DNA of 64,000 nucleotides. Origin: Aquimarina sp. MMG016. Lineage in GTDB: Bacteria; Bacteroidota; Bacteroidia; Flavobacteriales; Flavobacteriaceae. Positions 9,112 through 18,410 of this stretch are shown piece by piece. Within the stretch, counting starts at the first letter, position 1; the number at the start of each line of letters is the position of its first letter. Location: positions 62,001-126,000 of the forward strand of contig NZ_JAGJEA010000009.1 of assembly GCF_018100805.1 (NCBI RefSeq). The letters are read 5' to 3'. The notes under the pieces were generated by a model that searched no databases, was not told the origin of the DNA, and saw nothing but the letters and a program-made list of their open reading frames with translations. Both the position numbers and the translations under genes were made by a program.

Positions 9112-10788
9112 CTATTTTATACGGTAGGTAGCACCTTCATAAAAATGCTTTCCGGATGTTTGTTCGAGATAGATATAGTATTTTTCTGCATGTTTTTTAG
9201 AAAGTCTAACATTGTTGAGTAATAAGACTCCTCCAGGCTTTGCATTAAATGCTACTTGTGCTTTTTCGTAATCCGGATCTACTAATTTATCTTTTTGTAA
9301 TTCATAAACGATTTGCTTTAAAAAAGCACTATCCGCTGCTGTCAATCTAGATTTTGGAAAAGCGTTTGGATATTTGGTTCTATATTTTTTTTGTAAATCG
9401 TTTGGTATCCTTTCATCATACAAATAAACAGCTCCCAGTAATGCATATTGAACACCCCTGATAACATCATCTGGTTCCATCAAACAATATCCACTTAACT
9501 CTCTTTGAAAATTATTCCAATCAGAATTATCTTTTCTTTTACTGGCTGAAGCAATTATTTGTCCAGAAAATTTATCTATATATGTAATATCAGTATAATC
9601 GCCTTTGTAAACTTCTTTAACTTCAAAATTAGACCATAATTCATCATTTTTCATTATCCCATCTTCATAATAAGAATATTCTGTCTCACAATATAAATGT
9701 ACATGTCTATGCTCATCCATCTGAAAAATTAAAGTATCTATATTAACATAAAATCTGGGATACACAATCACATCTTTAGCTATGACCTTTTCTAAAAAAT
9801 CATTTTTAGTAAAAACACCAAACCCTAATGTCATAAATATAAAACCTGCTGCAAATAACCCTAACAATATACTTTGACACTTATTTTGTTTACGAGTTGA
9901 AGTTTGAAACCAGGTAAGATTTTTAATTCTAGAAAATACATTTTGACTACCAAAACTCAGTGCTAAATCATAATGCAGCTCATAAGAACGTTCTAATGCT
10001 TTTGCATACATTAATTTAGAATACCCTTCGTTAATCACATTGTAGTCACAAGAAGCTTCTCTTTCATTCTTAACCATTTTAGAAATATGTCGTACAAAAG
10101 GATTAAAAAAGAAAATAGCTTCCACCCATAATTGTATAAGATTAATCAGATAATCATTCCTCTTGATATGTATCAGTTCATGAAAAAGAATTAATTCTAA
10201 CTCATCTGCAGAAAAGCCTGTAATTACTTGTATTGGAAAATACACAATTGGTTTGAAATATCCTACAGTGAATGGATGACTCCCATTACGTATAAACTTA
10301 ATTACAACCTCTCTATGAATCCCTAACTTGTGAAGCAAATCAGTTTTTAAAACATCCAATCCATAATCAGAAATCCCTGTTTCCTGAATACTTTTAATAG
10401 CTCTGGACTGGTTAAAAAGTTTTACCAGATATATCATTGTTCCCAAAAACCAGAATAGGCATATATAATAATTGTAAGTAACAATGAATAGCTGAACTTT
10501 ATCTATAAAATCAAAACTTATCGGTTGATGTTCAGGCGTATAATCAACCATTAATATCATTATTTTGGGTTTCAACCAGGATTGGTATATAGAATTGTAC
10601 CCAAATGATATTACAAACAGTGCTAATAAAAATCCGACCAAAACAAATAAGGATATATAATATCGTACTCTAGCATATTTTCCATTAATTATCTTTAAAC
10701 ACATCCATAAAAACAACCAGAATACACCCCCAACCCAAATAGAGTCCAACAAAAAATCCAACCATCCACTATAAAAAACCTCAAGCAT
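9112..10788 (-). CDS. M56-family (BlaR1/MecR1-like) membrane metallopeptidase
   Basis: A 558-residue polytopic membrane protease/sensor. N-terminal helices span roughly residues 8-130. The zinc-binding motif is HELIH at 203-207 (LFHELIHIKRNDY), followed by NEREASCDYN around 241-250, which supplies the third ligand region. A further helix lies near 310-330. Then comes a ~230-residue C-terminal domain, predicted periplasmic, with no transpeptidase (SxxK) sensor of the BlaR1 type that I can recognise. By analogy with BlaR1, signal sensing would trigger cleavage that inactivates the BlaI-like repressor encoded just upstream. The two genes overlap by 8 bp (ATGCTTGA). The signal is unknown. Confidence 0.88.
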   Translation of the reverse strand: MLEVFYSGWLDFLLDSIWVGGVFWLFLWMCLKIINGKYARVRYYISLFVLVGFLLALFVISFGYNSIYQSWLKPKIMILMVDYTPEHQPISFDFIDKVQLFIVTYNYYICLFWFLGTMIYLVKLFNQSRAIKSIQETGISDYGLDVLKTDLLHKLGIHREVVIKFIRNGSHPFTVGYFKPIVYFPIQVITGFSADELELILFHELIHIKRNDYLINLIQLWVEAIFFFNPFVRHISKMVKNEREASCDYNVINEGYSKLMYAKALERSYELHYDLALSFGSQNVFSRIKNLTWFQTSTRKQNKCQSILLGLFAAGFIFMTLGFGVFTKNDFLEKVIAKDVIVYPRFYVNIDTLIFQMDEHRHVHLYCETEYSYYEDGIMKNDELWSNFEVKEVYKGDYTDITYIDKFSGQIIASASKRKDNSDWNNFQRELSGYCLMEPDDVIRGVQYALLGAVYLYDERIPNDLQKKYRTKYPNAFPKSRLTAADSAFLKQIVYELQKDKLVDPDYEKAQVAFNAKPGGVLLLNNVRLSKKHAEKYYIYLEQTSGKHFYEGATYRIK

Positions 10789-11146
10789 CTTTTTCCATTT
10801 TTTTGATCATTTCTTTAATGGCTTCCAATTCTTCTTTAGTAGGTTTAGTATTACCCAGAAAGCTTTGAGCAAAACTAACAGTAGATCCCCCAAAAAGCCC
10901 ACTAATCATTTTCTTAATTCCAGAAACTTGAGCTTTCTTTTGATCTACTTTTGGTATGTAAATATGTTTCTTTCCCTCTTTTCTTCTATCCAAAAGTCCT
11001 TTATCATACATGATCTGAATTTTCTTCAGAGTAGTGGTATATCTACTGGTAGTATTAAGTTTTTCATGAACTTCCTGAACAGAACCTTCCTGTAATTCCC
11101 ATAAAACAGTCAAAATCTCGAATTCTTTATCTGTAAACGATTTCAT
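10781..11146 (-). CDS. BlaI/MecI/CopY-family winged-helix repressor
   Basis: A 121-residue DNA-binding repressor. The start at 11146 (MKSFTDKEFEILTVLWELQE) fits the family. An upstream in-frame extension to 11248 would run through the promoter and the preceding terminator and is rejected. The N-terminal winged helix contains VQEVHEKLNTTSRYTTTLKKIQ-like recognition residues near 22-46. The C-terminal part provides dimerisation and, in relatives, the cleavage site for the M56 protease. It is the first gene of the run and overlaps the M56 gene by 8 bp. Two dyads in its promoter make autoregulation likely. Confidence 0.92.
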   Translation of the reverse strand: MKSFTDKEFEILTVLWELQEGSVQEVHEKLNTTSRYTTTLKKIQIMYDKGLLDRRKEGKKHIYIPKVDQKKAQVSGIKKMISGLFGGSTVSFAQSFLGNTKPTKEELEAIKEMIKKMEKDA

Positions 11147-11148
11147 TC

Positions 11149-11187
11149 TACGAATATTTTCGTAACAAACATACGAAAGAATTCGTA
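11149..11187. promoter_or_regulatory. Two tandem dyad operators for the BlaI-like repressor
   Basis: Two perfect inverted repeats share the same arms and spacer length: TACGAA-TATT-TTCGTA at 11149-11164 and TACGAA-AGAA-TTCGTA at 11172-11187, centres 23 bp apart. One covers the predicted transcript start. The other overlaps the -7 element and the spacer. The arrangement is what a BlaI-type dimer repressor would use. The binding itself is inference. Confidence 0.75.
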
Positions 11188-11196
11188 ACAACCAAA
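11166..11196 (-). promoter_or_regulatory. Consensus promoter of blaI-M56 operon
   Basis: On the minus strand TTTG (plus 11193-11196) is followed after exactly 19 bp by TATGTTTG (plus 11166-11173), a perfect TAnnTTTG -7 element. The expected start is near 11159, giving a leader of about 12 nt before the ATG at 11146. Confidence 0.8.
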
Positions 11197-11235
11197 AAGA
11201 ATAGTTACATGTTATATAAATCCAAGATAATATAT

Positions 11236-11267
11236 AACAAAAAAGCACCTCGAATTTCGAGGTGCTT
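11236..11267 (-). terminator. Intrinsic terminator of the T9SS protease gene
   Basis: An 11-bp perfect stem (AAGCACCTCGA 11243-11253 with TCGAGGTGCTT 11257-11267) is followed on the minus strand by a T-rich run (TTTTGTT). It lies 35 bp past the stop at 11302 and insulates the downstream blaI promoter. Confidence 0.85.
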
Positions 11268-11301
11268 AAACTAAATTTAATGTGTTTTTTTTAATATAGA
11301 G

Positions 11302-13758
11302 TTATCTAATGATAAGCTTCTGAGTGGTATTAATATTACTACCTTTTACCTTAACTAGGTAAATACCTGTTGGCAACAATAGCTCACTAGCGGATAAAGT
11401 ATTAACACCCTGTTTTAATCCAATCTCTGCTTTTACGCTTCCTAAGATATTATATATTGTAGCATTAATCTTTTCATTGGATCTAAAGTTACCTTTAACA
11501 CGGATTGAAAACGCCCCGTTTGTAGGGTTTGGTGATATATCAACTCCTAAGAAATCATCTTCGCCTTCTGTACCCAAAGTTGGAGTAGCTCCTCCTAATT
11601 GAGCAATTGCAGCTTCCGTAGTTAATGATCCTGCACAAGATCCTTCATAAATCTTTACATTAGAGAATATAGATGTATTTCCTGATCCCACATCATCATC
11701 ATTAATGAATACAAATCTATTCATAGTACCAGTATAGAAATTACCAACTGGGATTACATATGATGTTGTACCTCCAGCATAATTATCATAGTTGGTTACT
11801 CCATAATTCTGAGTACCGTGAACTTTAAAATATCTAGCAGGTGTTAAAGCATCATCATCTTCAAATCCAATTGCATGGATTTCTCCTTGTGCTGAACTAC
11901 TGAAATCAAATTCTACAACTGTATTAGCGGTTACTGTATAATTAAGAGCAATTTCTTTCCAAGTATTGTTTTGCATAGATAATCCCGCCCCGCCATTTAC
12001 AATAGTAGCAGTACCACCTCTATCTTGATTAGAGAAAGGATTGATTTGGAAATCATTAAGATTCAGTGCAGCACAATCTGGATCTGGTCCTGGACCTCCG
12101 TTACCATTTTGTATACTAACAGCGTCTATAGCAATATCACTTTGCCAGCCATCTCCACCACTACCAGTAACAACATTAAATCGTAATTGTACACTTGCTT
12201 CTCCGTCATAAGCTGATAGATCTACATCAGCAGTATTCCAGTTAGAACCTTGTGCTCCATTTTTATTGAATACACTTGTCCAGTTCCCAGTATTATCAGT
12301 TCTGGCTTCAACAGTTAAAGAATTAATAGCGCTACCAAACATATGATACTGGAATGTAAGTGTTGGAGTCGTTAAACCATTAAAATTCAAACAAGGAGAG
12401 TTTAAGATTGCTCTTTTGTTAGGATATCCTGTTCCATTTCCAGAAGCTTCTACATAAAGGTAGAAACTACCATCTGCTCCACTACTTGGCCCTGTATTGT
12501 TAGATGGAGTACCATTAGCATCTCTTGTCCAATCGATATCATCTCCTGATGTAGCATTTTTCCATGCCCCAAGACTGGATTCAAAACTTTCGGCATATGG
12601 AAAAGAAGAAACATTACCCGTACAATCTTCACTTGGTGGTGGAGGTGGTGGAGTACCTAATCCCATTGCATTCCAAAATGCAGGAATCGTTGCTCTTTCT
12701 CCAGAATTAGAACCTCCTGATCCTGAACAACCTCCATACGCATGAACACCTACTGCATTACCCGTTGCTGCATCAATAATTGGACTTCCTGAATTACCTC
12801 CGGTAGTATCGGTTCTATATCTCACAAAAGTATTATTCGAAGAAGATAATGGCCCTGTGTGAATCTGTTGCGTTTGGTTATCAATTCCTGTATCAGTACC
12901 AAATCCGGTTATTGTAATATTTGCTCCTGGGGCATCCCGTACTACATTGTATGATGCTCCTTGTCCTTGAATTGGTGTTAACCCTGTTTGAGAATTGGCA
13001 AAACCTTCAAAAACCGCCCAGTCGTTTGCCTGGCTTGCATTACCTGGATATGGGGATACAAAGTTACCAATTGGATACTGATCCTCTGGACCCGGATGAA
13101 CAATAGTTCTATCCGGATTTGATTTAGGTACATTAAACTCTATAATCTGTGCACGGCTACCTACACAATGTCCTGCAGTTACCAATTTTCCATTAGTTAT
13201 AATCCATCCGGTACAACCAATCGGTACAATTCTACCAATAGCAGCATCATTAGAATCTACTCTATCGTCTCTGGATCCACATTGAGATTTAATCGTAGGA
13301 TCTAGTTCTCCAATTCCTATTTCTTTAATATTAAATCCAATAGACTTTTCTCCTGCCGCAACCGTAAGCTTAAGAGTAATTTTATCTCCATTAAAATAAG
13401 CAGTTGTATTCTTCCAGTCTTTAATGGTAGCAGAAGTTAATGTTTGTGTAGCTCCATCTAAATCTGATGTAATGGTTAAGCTACTATTTTTACCAAGGTT
13501 AACATTTTCCAGGAATAAACGCAACCATGTCGCGCCTTTTTCCGAAACAGTTTCTGTAATAACTTCAGTGGTATTCTTAGCTTGATTGCCTTTTGACTTT
13601 AAAGCAAGGCTACGTGTTTCATATCTGCTTTTTAATGGTGCAGTTTGTGCCCAATTTATAAGTGGGACAAACATACAAGTTGCTAAAATAAGTAAGCTAA
13701 ATTTCCGAAAGGAATAAAAGCCACATGAATTAGTTGAGTTTGTGTGTTTAGAATTCAT
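11302..13758 (-). CDS. Secreted trypsin-like serine protease with MAM-like and T9SS sorting domains
   Basis: An 818-residue secreted protease. A signal peptide (hydrophobic ~20-37, ending NWAQ) precedes a ~120-residue propeptide-like region. The chymotrypsin-fold domain (~160-368) shows a complete triad: His197 in VTAGHC, Asp246 in ANDWAVF and Ser323 in GGNSGSP. A proline run links it to a MAM-like adhesion domain (~383-555, FPYAESFESSLGAWKN ... DGWQSDIAIDAVSI). After a further beta-rich domain comes a type A T9SS sorting domain (~739-818: ISPNPTNGAFSIRV ... GIYLVKVKG ... KLIIR). The protein should be exported by Sec, then moved to the surface or medium by T9SS. It is monocistronic, with its own terminator. 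Confidence 0.92.
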   Translation of the reverse strand: MNSKHTNSTNSCGFYSFRKFSLLILATCMFVPLINWAQTAPLKSRYETRSLALKSKGNQAKNTTEVITETVSEKGATWLRLFLENVNLGKNSSLTITSDLDGATQTLTSATIKDWKNTTAYFNGDKITLKLTVAAGEKSIGFNIKEIGIGELDPTIKSQCGSRDDRVDSNDAAIGRIVPIGCTGWIITNGKLVTAGHCVGSRAQIIEFNVPKSNPDRTIVHPGPEDQYPIGNFVSPYPGNASQANDWAVFEGFANSQTGLTPIQGQGASYNVVRDAPGANITITGFGTDTGIDNQTQQIHTGPLSSSNNTFVRYRTDTTGGNSGSPIIDAATGNAVGVHAYGGCSGSGGSNSGERATIPAFWNAMGLGTPPPPPPSEDCTGNVSSFPYAESFESSLGAWKNATSGDDIDWTRDANGTPSNNTGPSSGADGSFYLYVEASGNGTGYPNKRAILNSPCLNFNGLTTPTLTFQYHMFGSAINSLTVEARTDNTGNWTSVFNKNGAQGSNWNTADVDLSAYDGEASVQLRFNVVTGSGGDGWQSDIAIDAVSIQNGNGGPGPDPDCAALNLNDFQINPFSNQDRGGTATIVNGGAGLSMQNNTWKEIALNYTVTANTVVEFDFSSSAQGEIHAIGFEDDDALTPARYFKVHGTQNYGVTNYDNYAGGTTSYVIPVGNFYTGTMNRFVFINDDDVGSGNTSIFSNVKIYEGSCAGSLTTEAAIAQLGGATPTLGTEGEDDFLGVDISPNPTNGAFSIRVKGNFRSNEKINATIYNILGSVKAEIGLKQGVNTLSASELLLPTGIYLVKVKGSNINTTQKLIIR

Positions 13759-14067
13759 AAGAATTAAGGTTAAAATTATTGGTTAGACATTAAATTTAGT
13801 TCGTACATTAGAATTGCTGTAATTGTTATTACAACAAAATTGTTTCCCAATAAACCGTTATTAAGTAATTAACCTAATATCGGAAATCTAATTTTTCTCT
13901 TAATTCTTTTTCCCTAAAACGGGAAACGGGTAGATACTTTAAAGAAGTATTTTTACTTCATTCCTCGTACAAGATAACAAAAGAAAAACAACTCCTCAAA
14001 AAAAGTTTAAGAATGCGTACTTAAAGTGAATAGATTAATATCTATTTTTGCCATTCAGTACACGAAT
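13759..14067. other. Divergent intergenic region, protease / mnmE
   Basis: A 309-bp AT-rich spacer. The only feature I can support is the -7 element of mnmE at 14043-14050. I see no consensus promoter for the protease gene, no clear dyad and no gene. Confidence 0.5.
14043..14050 (+). promoter_or_regulatory. -7 element of mnmE
   Basis: TATTTTTG matches TAnnTTTG and lies 17 bp before the ATG at 14068, implying a leader of about 10 nt. No clear TTTG is found at the -33 position. Its position inside the upstream-extended frame (GTG at 14026) argues for the ATG at 14068. Confidence 0.5.
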
Positions 14068-15459
14068 ATGATTTCTCAAGATACCATAGTAGCACTAGCC
14101 ACCCCTTCTGGAGCAGGAGCTATTGCTGTAATAAGAGTTTCCGGAAAAGAATCAATTGATATTTGTTCTTCACTTTTTAGATCAGTGAGCGGAAAAGATT
14201 TAAATAAACAGAAAAGCCATACGATACATTTGGGACATATTATGGATGATGAACGTGTGTTAGACGAAGTACTCGTTTCTATTTTTAAAGGAACTAATTC
14301 TTATACAGGAGAACCAACGGTAGAAATTTCTTGTCATGGATCCAGCTATATTCAGCAAGAAATCATTCAATTACTACTTCGAAAAGGATGTAGAGCGGCT
14401 AATGCCGGAGAATTCACCTTACGCGCTTTTATCAATGGAAAACTAGATTTATCTCAGGCAGAAGCAGTAGCAGATCTTATTGCATCGGATTCTGAAGCTT
14501 CTCATCAGATTGCTATGCAGCAAATGCGTGGTGGATTTAGTAATGAAATTAAAAAGTTACGAGATGAACTTCTCAATTTTGCATCGCTCATTGAACTAGA
14601 ACTTGATTTCGCCGAAGAAGATGTAGAATTTGCAAATAGAGCACAGTTTCAGGATTTAATATCAAGAATTACCAGGGTTTTAAAACGATTGATTGATTCT
14701 TTTGCAGTAGGAAATGTGATCAAAAATGGAATTCCGGTTGCAATTGTTGGTGAACCTAATGTTGGTAAATCTACGCTACTGAATGCTTTATTGAATGAAG
14801 AACGAGCCATTGTTTCTGACATTGCAGGAACTACTCGGGACACCATTGAAGATGAAATCAATATTGGTGGTATAGGATTTAGATTTATTGATACTGCAGG
14901 TATTAGAGATACTAAAGATGTAGTAGAAAGTATTGGAATCAAAAAGACTTTTGAAAAGATAGATCAAGCCCAAGTAGTTATTTATTTAGTAGATAGTTCA
15001 GAATTAACTTTGGACGGTTTGCAACAATTAAAAACTGAAATTGGCAAAATAAAAAATAAGTATCCCCAAAAACCACTAATTGTGGTAGCTAACAAAGTGG
15101 ATAAACTTGATGAATCTCAGATTACAACCTTAACTTCAGAAATTGAGAATATCCATTTGCTTTCTGCCAAGCAAAATGTTGGTGTAGAAGAATTACAAAA
15201 CAAACTTCTGGATTTTGTTAACACTGGAGCTTTGCGTAATGATGAAACCATTGTAACGAATTCTCGTCATTATGATGCATTGTTAAAGGCTCTAGAAGAA
15301 ATCCAAAAAGTACAGTATGGTATTGACAATGGTTTATCAGGTGACCTAATGGCTATCGATATCCGACAGGCGTTGTATCATTTTGGTGAAATCACTGGTG
15401 AGATCACATCTGATGATTTGCTAGGTAATATTTTTGCTAATTTCTGTATCGGAAAATAG
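14068..15459 (+). CDS. mnmE: tRNA modification GTPase MnmE
   Basis: A cytoplasmic GTPase that, with MnmG, installs the carboxymethylaminomethyl group on U34 of certain tRNAs. The start at 14068 (MISQDTIVALATPSGAGAIA) gives 463 residues, the usual length; an upstream GTG at 14026 is rejected. The N-terminal tetrahydrofolate-binding domain is followed by helical and Ras-like G domains: GEPNVGKST (G1), DIAGTTRDT (G2), DTAGIR (G3) and NKVDK (G4). The C-terminus ends NFCIGK, the conserved CxGK with the essential cysteine. It stands alone on its strand. Confidence 0.97.
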   Translation: MISQDTIVALATPSGAGAIAVIRVSGKESIDICSSLFRSVSGKDLNKQKSHTIHLGHIMDDERVLDEVLVSIFKGTNSYTGEPTVEISCHGSSYIQQEIIQLLLRKGCRAANAGEFTLRAFINGKLDLSQAEAVADLIASDSEASHQIAMQQMRGGFSNEIKKLRDELLNFASLIELELDFAEEDVEFANRAQFQDLISRITRVLKRLIDSFAVGNVIKNGIPVAIVGEPNVGKSTLLNALLNEERAIVSDIAGTTRDTIEDEINIGGIGFRFIDTAGIRDTKDVVESIGIKKTFEKIDQAQVVIYLVDSSELTLDGLQQLKTEIGKIKNKYPQKPLIVVANKVDKLDESQITTLTSEIENIHLLSAKQNVGVEELQNKLLDFVNTGALRNDETIVTNSRHYDALLKALEEIQKVQYGIDNGLSGDLMAIDIRQALYHFGEITGEITSDDLLGNIFANFCIGK

Positions 15460-15543
15460 ATTTACTTTATCCTAAAAAAGTATCATCCTTTATAGACACA
15501 TAAAACTTTGTGCCTTGACTCTAATTTAATACTCGGATGATTA

Positions 15544-16521
15544 TTATTTATACGTCTCTAATAATTTACACTGCTCTTCAATAGCAGTTTTGAATTCGGT
15601 TTTCAAACCCGAAACTAAATCATTTACAGTAAGCGAATTGCTAATAGTTGCCACACCTTGACCTGCAGACCAAATAGTTGCCCAAGCTTTAGCCTCATTT
15701 TCATTGACCGTCAATTCTTCTCCAAAATCGACTTTTTTCTTCCTCGCTAACATTTCTTCTGTTATCCCCATAGCATTTAAACTTGGACCTAAAAAGTTGG
15801 CAGAAACACCAGAAATAGCTGCTGTATATACAATATCATTTGCTCCGCAATCTATGATCATATCTCTATATGCTTTTGGTGCTTTGCTTTCTTCGGTATT
15901 AATAAAACGAGTCCCCATATATGCCAAATCTGCACCCATTTGCATGGCAGAAGCGATATCTTTTCCAGTGCTAATACAACCAGAAAGTAATATGGTTTTC
16001 TTAAAGAATTTTCTAATTTCTGAAACAAATGGCATAGGATTTAAGGTTCCCGCATGACCACCAGCCCCGGCTGCAACAAGAATTAACCCATCTACTCCCG
16101 CTTCATTAGCTTTTTCGGCATGACGTTTTTTGATAACATCATGAAACACTAATCCACCATAATTATGAACAGTATCAACCAATTCTGATACAGCACCCAG
16201 CGATGTGATAATTAGTGGAACTTCATGTTTAACGCACAACGCTAAATCGTCTTTTAATCTTGGATTTGAATGATGAACAATTAGATTGACACCAAAAGGA
16301 GCAGCTTTTTTACCTGTTTCTTTTTCAAAATCTGAAAGTGCTTTTTTTATCTCAATAAGCCATTCTTCAAATCCTTCAGAAGTTCGTTGATTTAACGCCG
16401 GAAAAGTCCCTACAATTCCATTCTTACAACACTCAATAACTAAATGAGGTCCTGATATTAAAAACATTGGTGCTGCTATAGCAGGTAGGGATAACTCTTT
16501 AATAAATGGTGCTTTACTCAT
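15544..16521 (-). CDS. Nitronate monooxygenase (NPD/2-nitropropane dioxygenase family)
   Basis: A 325-residue FMN-dependent TIM-barrel enzyme that oxidises alkyl nitronates or related compounds, probably as detoxification. The N-terminus LPAIAAPMFLISGP is the typical opening strand. AAGAGGHAG near residues 150-158 contains the active-site histidine and the phosphate-binding glycines. SGCISTGKDIASAMQMGADLAYMGTRFI is the second FMN-phosphate region. It is convergent with mnmE and preceded by a 207-bp gap, so probably monocistronic. The real substrate cannot be read from the sequence. Confidence 0.9.
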   Translation of the reverse strand: MSKAPFIKELSLPAIAAPMFLISGPHLVIECCKNGIVGTFPALNQRTSEGFEEWLIEIKKALSDFEKETGKKAAPFGVNLIVHHSNPRLKDDLALCVKHEVPLIITSLGAVSELVDTVHNYGGLVFHDVIKKRHAEKANEAGVDGLILVAAGAGGHAGTLNPMPFVSEIRKFFKKTILLSGCISTGKDIASAMQMGADLAYMGTRFINTEESKAPKAYRDMIIDCGANDIVYTAAISGVSANFLGPSLNAMGITEEMLARKKKVDFGEELTVNENEAKAWATIWSAGQGVATISNSLTVNDLVSGLKTEFKTAIEEQCKLLETYK

Positions 16522-16728
16522 TATATGGTTTATATTTTAAAAGATGACTTCAGAAAAAAATATCAGCGATTTCTAATTTCTTTCTGCAATATAATACTAT
16601 AATTTGTATACGACGAAAGCCTTATTAAATCAAACAAATATAAGACACAACCTGTCTATGATATAATACTAGATATAAAAGAACTCCATTTATTAATTAA
16701 CAAAAATTAAATTAAGTAACGATTAAAG

Positions 16729-18357
16729 TTATTGAAACTGCCATACGCCATAACCAAATGGTTCTAAAACGACCTCCATAGTTTCATTATGGAGAATTAC
16801 ATTACTAGATTTATGTTTTATCATCGGTTTTACTTTTGAAAATGTTCTATCCAATGGATTACTTAGGTTAGTGATCATAGTCTTAGCCTTGTCGTTTCCT
16901 ACATTACAAATCACCAACAACAACTTATCCTGTTCCCATCGATAAAAACTGACAATATCCTTATGATTGTTTTCTAAAAATTTTAAATTTCCAGTCTGTA
17001 AAGCTGTATTGGATTTTCTAATATTAATCATCTTTTTATAGAAGTTTAAAAGTGATTCAGGGTTATCCTTTTGCTCTTCTACAGAAATACCATCATTACT
17101 TTGGATATTTGTCTGTTCCCACCATAGCCCGGTATCTTTATACCATAATGCCATTCCAGGACCTTCGATAGTCGAATACCACTCAAAAGCTTCTCGCATT
17201 GGAATATCATTTGCATCAGTATTTCCGTACTTACCAAAACCTCCTACTCCTTCCATTCCTAGTTCTTGGCCATAATAAATACTGGGAACTCCCTTGGAAA
17301 ACATCATCAAAAATGCTCCTAGTTTTAGCTTACCAGGATCGCTTTCTACCAGAGAAGCGTATCTGGGAATATCATGATTTTCTAGAAACACAAGTTGCTG
17401 TTTATCTTCTGGAGTAGCCAGATTGGTAGAATCCACTTTTTGAATATAGGTCTCTTTATCAAAAGATACGATTCCTTCTCTTATCCCAAAACCAAACATC
17501 ATATCAACCTTTCCTTTTTCAAAATAGTCCTCACCATAATCCTTCCAGTCTGCCTGTTCTCCAAAAAACTTAATATTTGGGTTTATGGCTTTTAACTTTT
17601 TAAATAAAGGAGCCCAAAATTTCTTAAATAAATCTGTCCTAATACCTTTCCAATCCAAGTCGTCCATCATATGGTCAATCCTAAAGCCATCTACTCCATC
17701 CTCAAAATTACCATCTTGATTGGGGTCAACCCAAAATGTAAATAGTTCCTCAAAATAACTTTGTACTTTTTTGTTATACAAATCTGCTGTAGTAATCTCT
17801 ACAGATTTACCGTCAAACCCTTCTAAAGACGTTAGATTGAAAATAATTGATTCCGGTTCTGTATTATTTGCTCCATTATAAATTATATATTCTCCATATC
17901 CGGATTCAGGGTTTTTAAAAGAATCTTTAAACCAAGTATGGTTTTTGGTTACATAATGAATTTCCATATCCATATAGAATTTCATATCTCGTTGGTGCAA
18001 ATTATTAACCATTGCGATATAATCATTCAATGTTCCATACTCCAGATCTATTCCCTCGAAATCATCCGGAAAATAATTATGATAATATATAGAAGGGTAC
18101 AAAGGTGTCATTAACACTGATGTTATGCCCAAGTCCTGTACATAATCCAATTTGCTTGTAAAACCATTTAGATCACCGTGATGGTCATGATTACTATCAT
18201 AAAAACTACGCTGAAACACATGATAAAAGATCTCTTCTTCTGGAGATTTTAATATTATCTCTTCATCTTCAATCTTAGTATTTACTTCATTTGTCGCTAC
18301 CTTTTGCTTACAACTACATAGTATACAGAGTAATACAACAAGAATGTAATCTCTCAT
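16729..18357 (-). CDS. GH13 alpha-amylase-family lipoprotein
   Basis: A 542-residue glycoside hydrolase with a lipoprotein signal (lipobox cysteine Cys16 in ILCSC), so it is likely membrane-anchored in the periplasm or on the surface. The catalytic GH13 regions are complete: GVDGFRIDHM with nucleophile Asp228, FFGEQADW with acid/base Glu267, and FLENHDIPRYASL with Asp329. Region I is unusual (MDMEIHYVTKNH instead of the common DVVxNH). A beta-sandwich C-terminal domain closes the protein. It probably cleaves alpha-glucans or short alpha-glucosides; trehalose-synthase-like and alpha-glucosidase activities remain possible. It is divergent from an AraC-type regulator, its likely controller. Confidence 0.88.
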   Translation of the reverse strand: MRDYILVVLLCILCSCKQKVATNEVNTKIEDEEIILKSPEEEIFYHVFQRSFYDSNHDHHGDLNGFTSKLDYVQDLGITSVLMTPLYPSIYYHNYFPDDFEGIDLEYGTLNDYIAMVNNLHQRDMKFYMDMEIHYVTKNHTWFKDSFKNPESGYGEYIIYNGANNTEPESIIFNLTSLEGFDGKSVEITTADLYNKKVQSYFEELFTFWVDPNQDGNFEDGVDGFRIDHMMDDLDWKGIRTDLFKKFWAPLFKKLKAINPNIKFFGEQADWKDYGEDYFEKGKVDMMFGFGIREGIVSFDKETYIQKVDSTNLATPEDKQQLVFLENHDIPRYASLVESDPGKLKLGAFLMMFSKGVPSIYYGQELGMEGVGGFGKYGNTDANDIPMREAFEWYSTIEGPGMALWYKDTGLWWEQTNIQSNDGISVEEQKDNPESLLNFYKKMINIRKSNTALQTGNLKFLENNHKDIVSFYRWEQDKLLLVICNVGNDKAKTMITNLSNPLDRTFSKVKPMIKHKSSNVILHNETMEVVLEPFGYGVWQFQ

Positions 18358-18379
18358 AATTTTTTCCTTTTGTTCAAAA

Positions 18380-18387
18380 CAAATATA
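18380..18387 (-). promoter_or_regulatory. -7 element of the GH13 gene
   Basis: On the minus strand TATATTTG matches TAnnTTTG, 22 bp before the start codon at 18357. No TTTG is present at the -33 distance. This would fit a promoter that needs an activator. Confidence 0.5.
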
Positions 18388-18410
18388 TGTTCAAGTAGAA
18401 AGGATTGTTT

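Noticed and set aside
11147..11248. 34-residue N-terminal extension of the BlaI-like repressor
   Set aside because: The region holds the promoter, the two dyads and part of a terminator; the family starts at the MKSFTDKEFE position.
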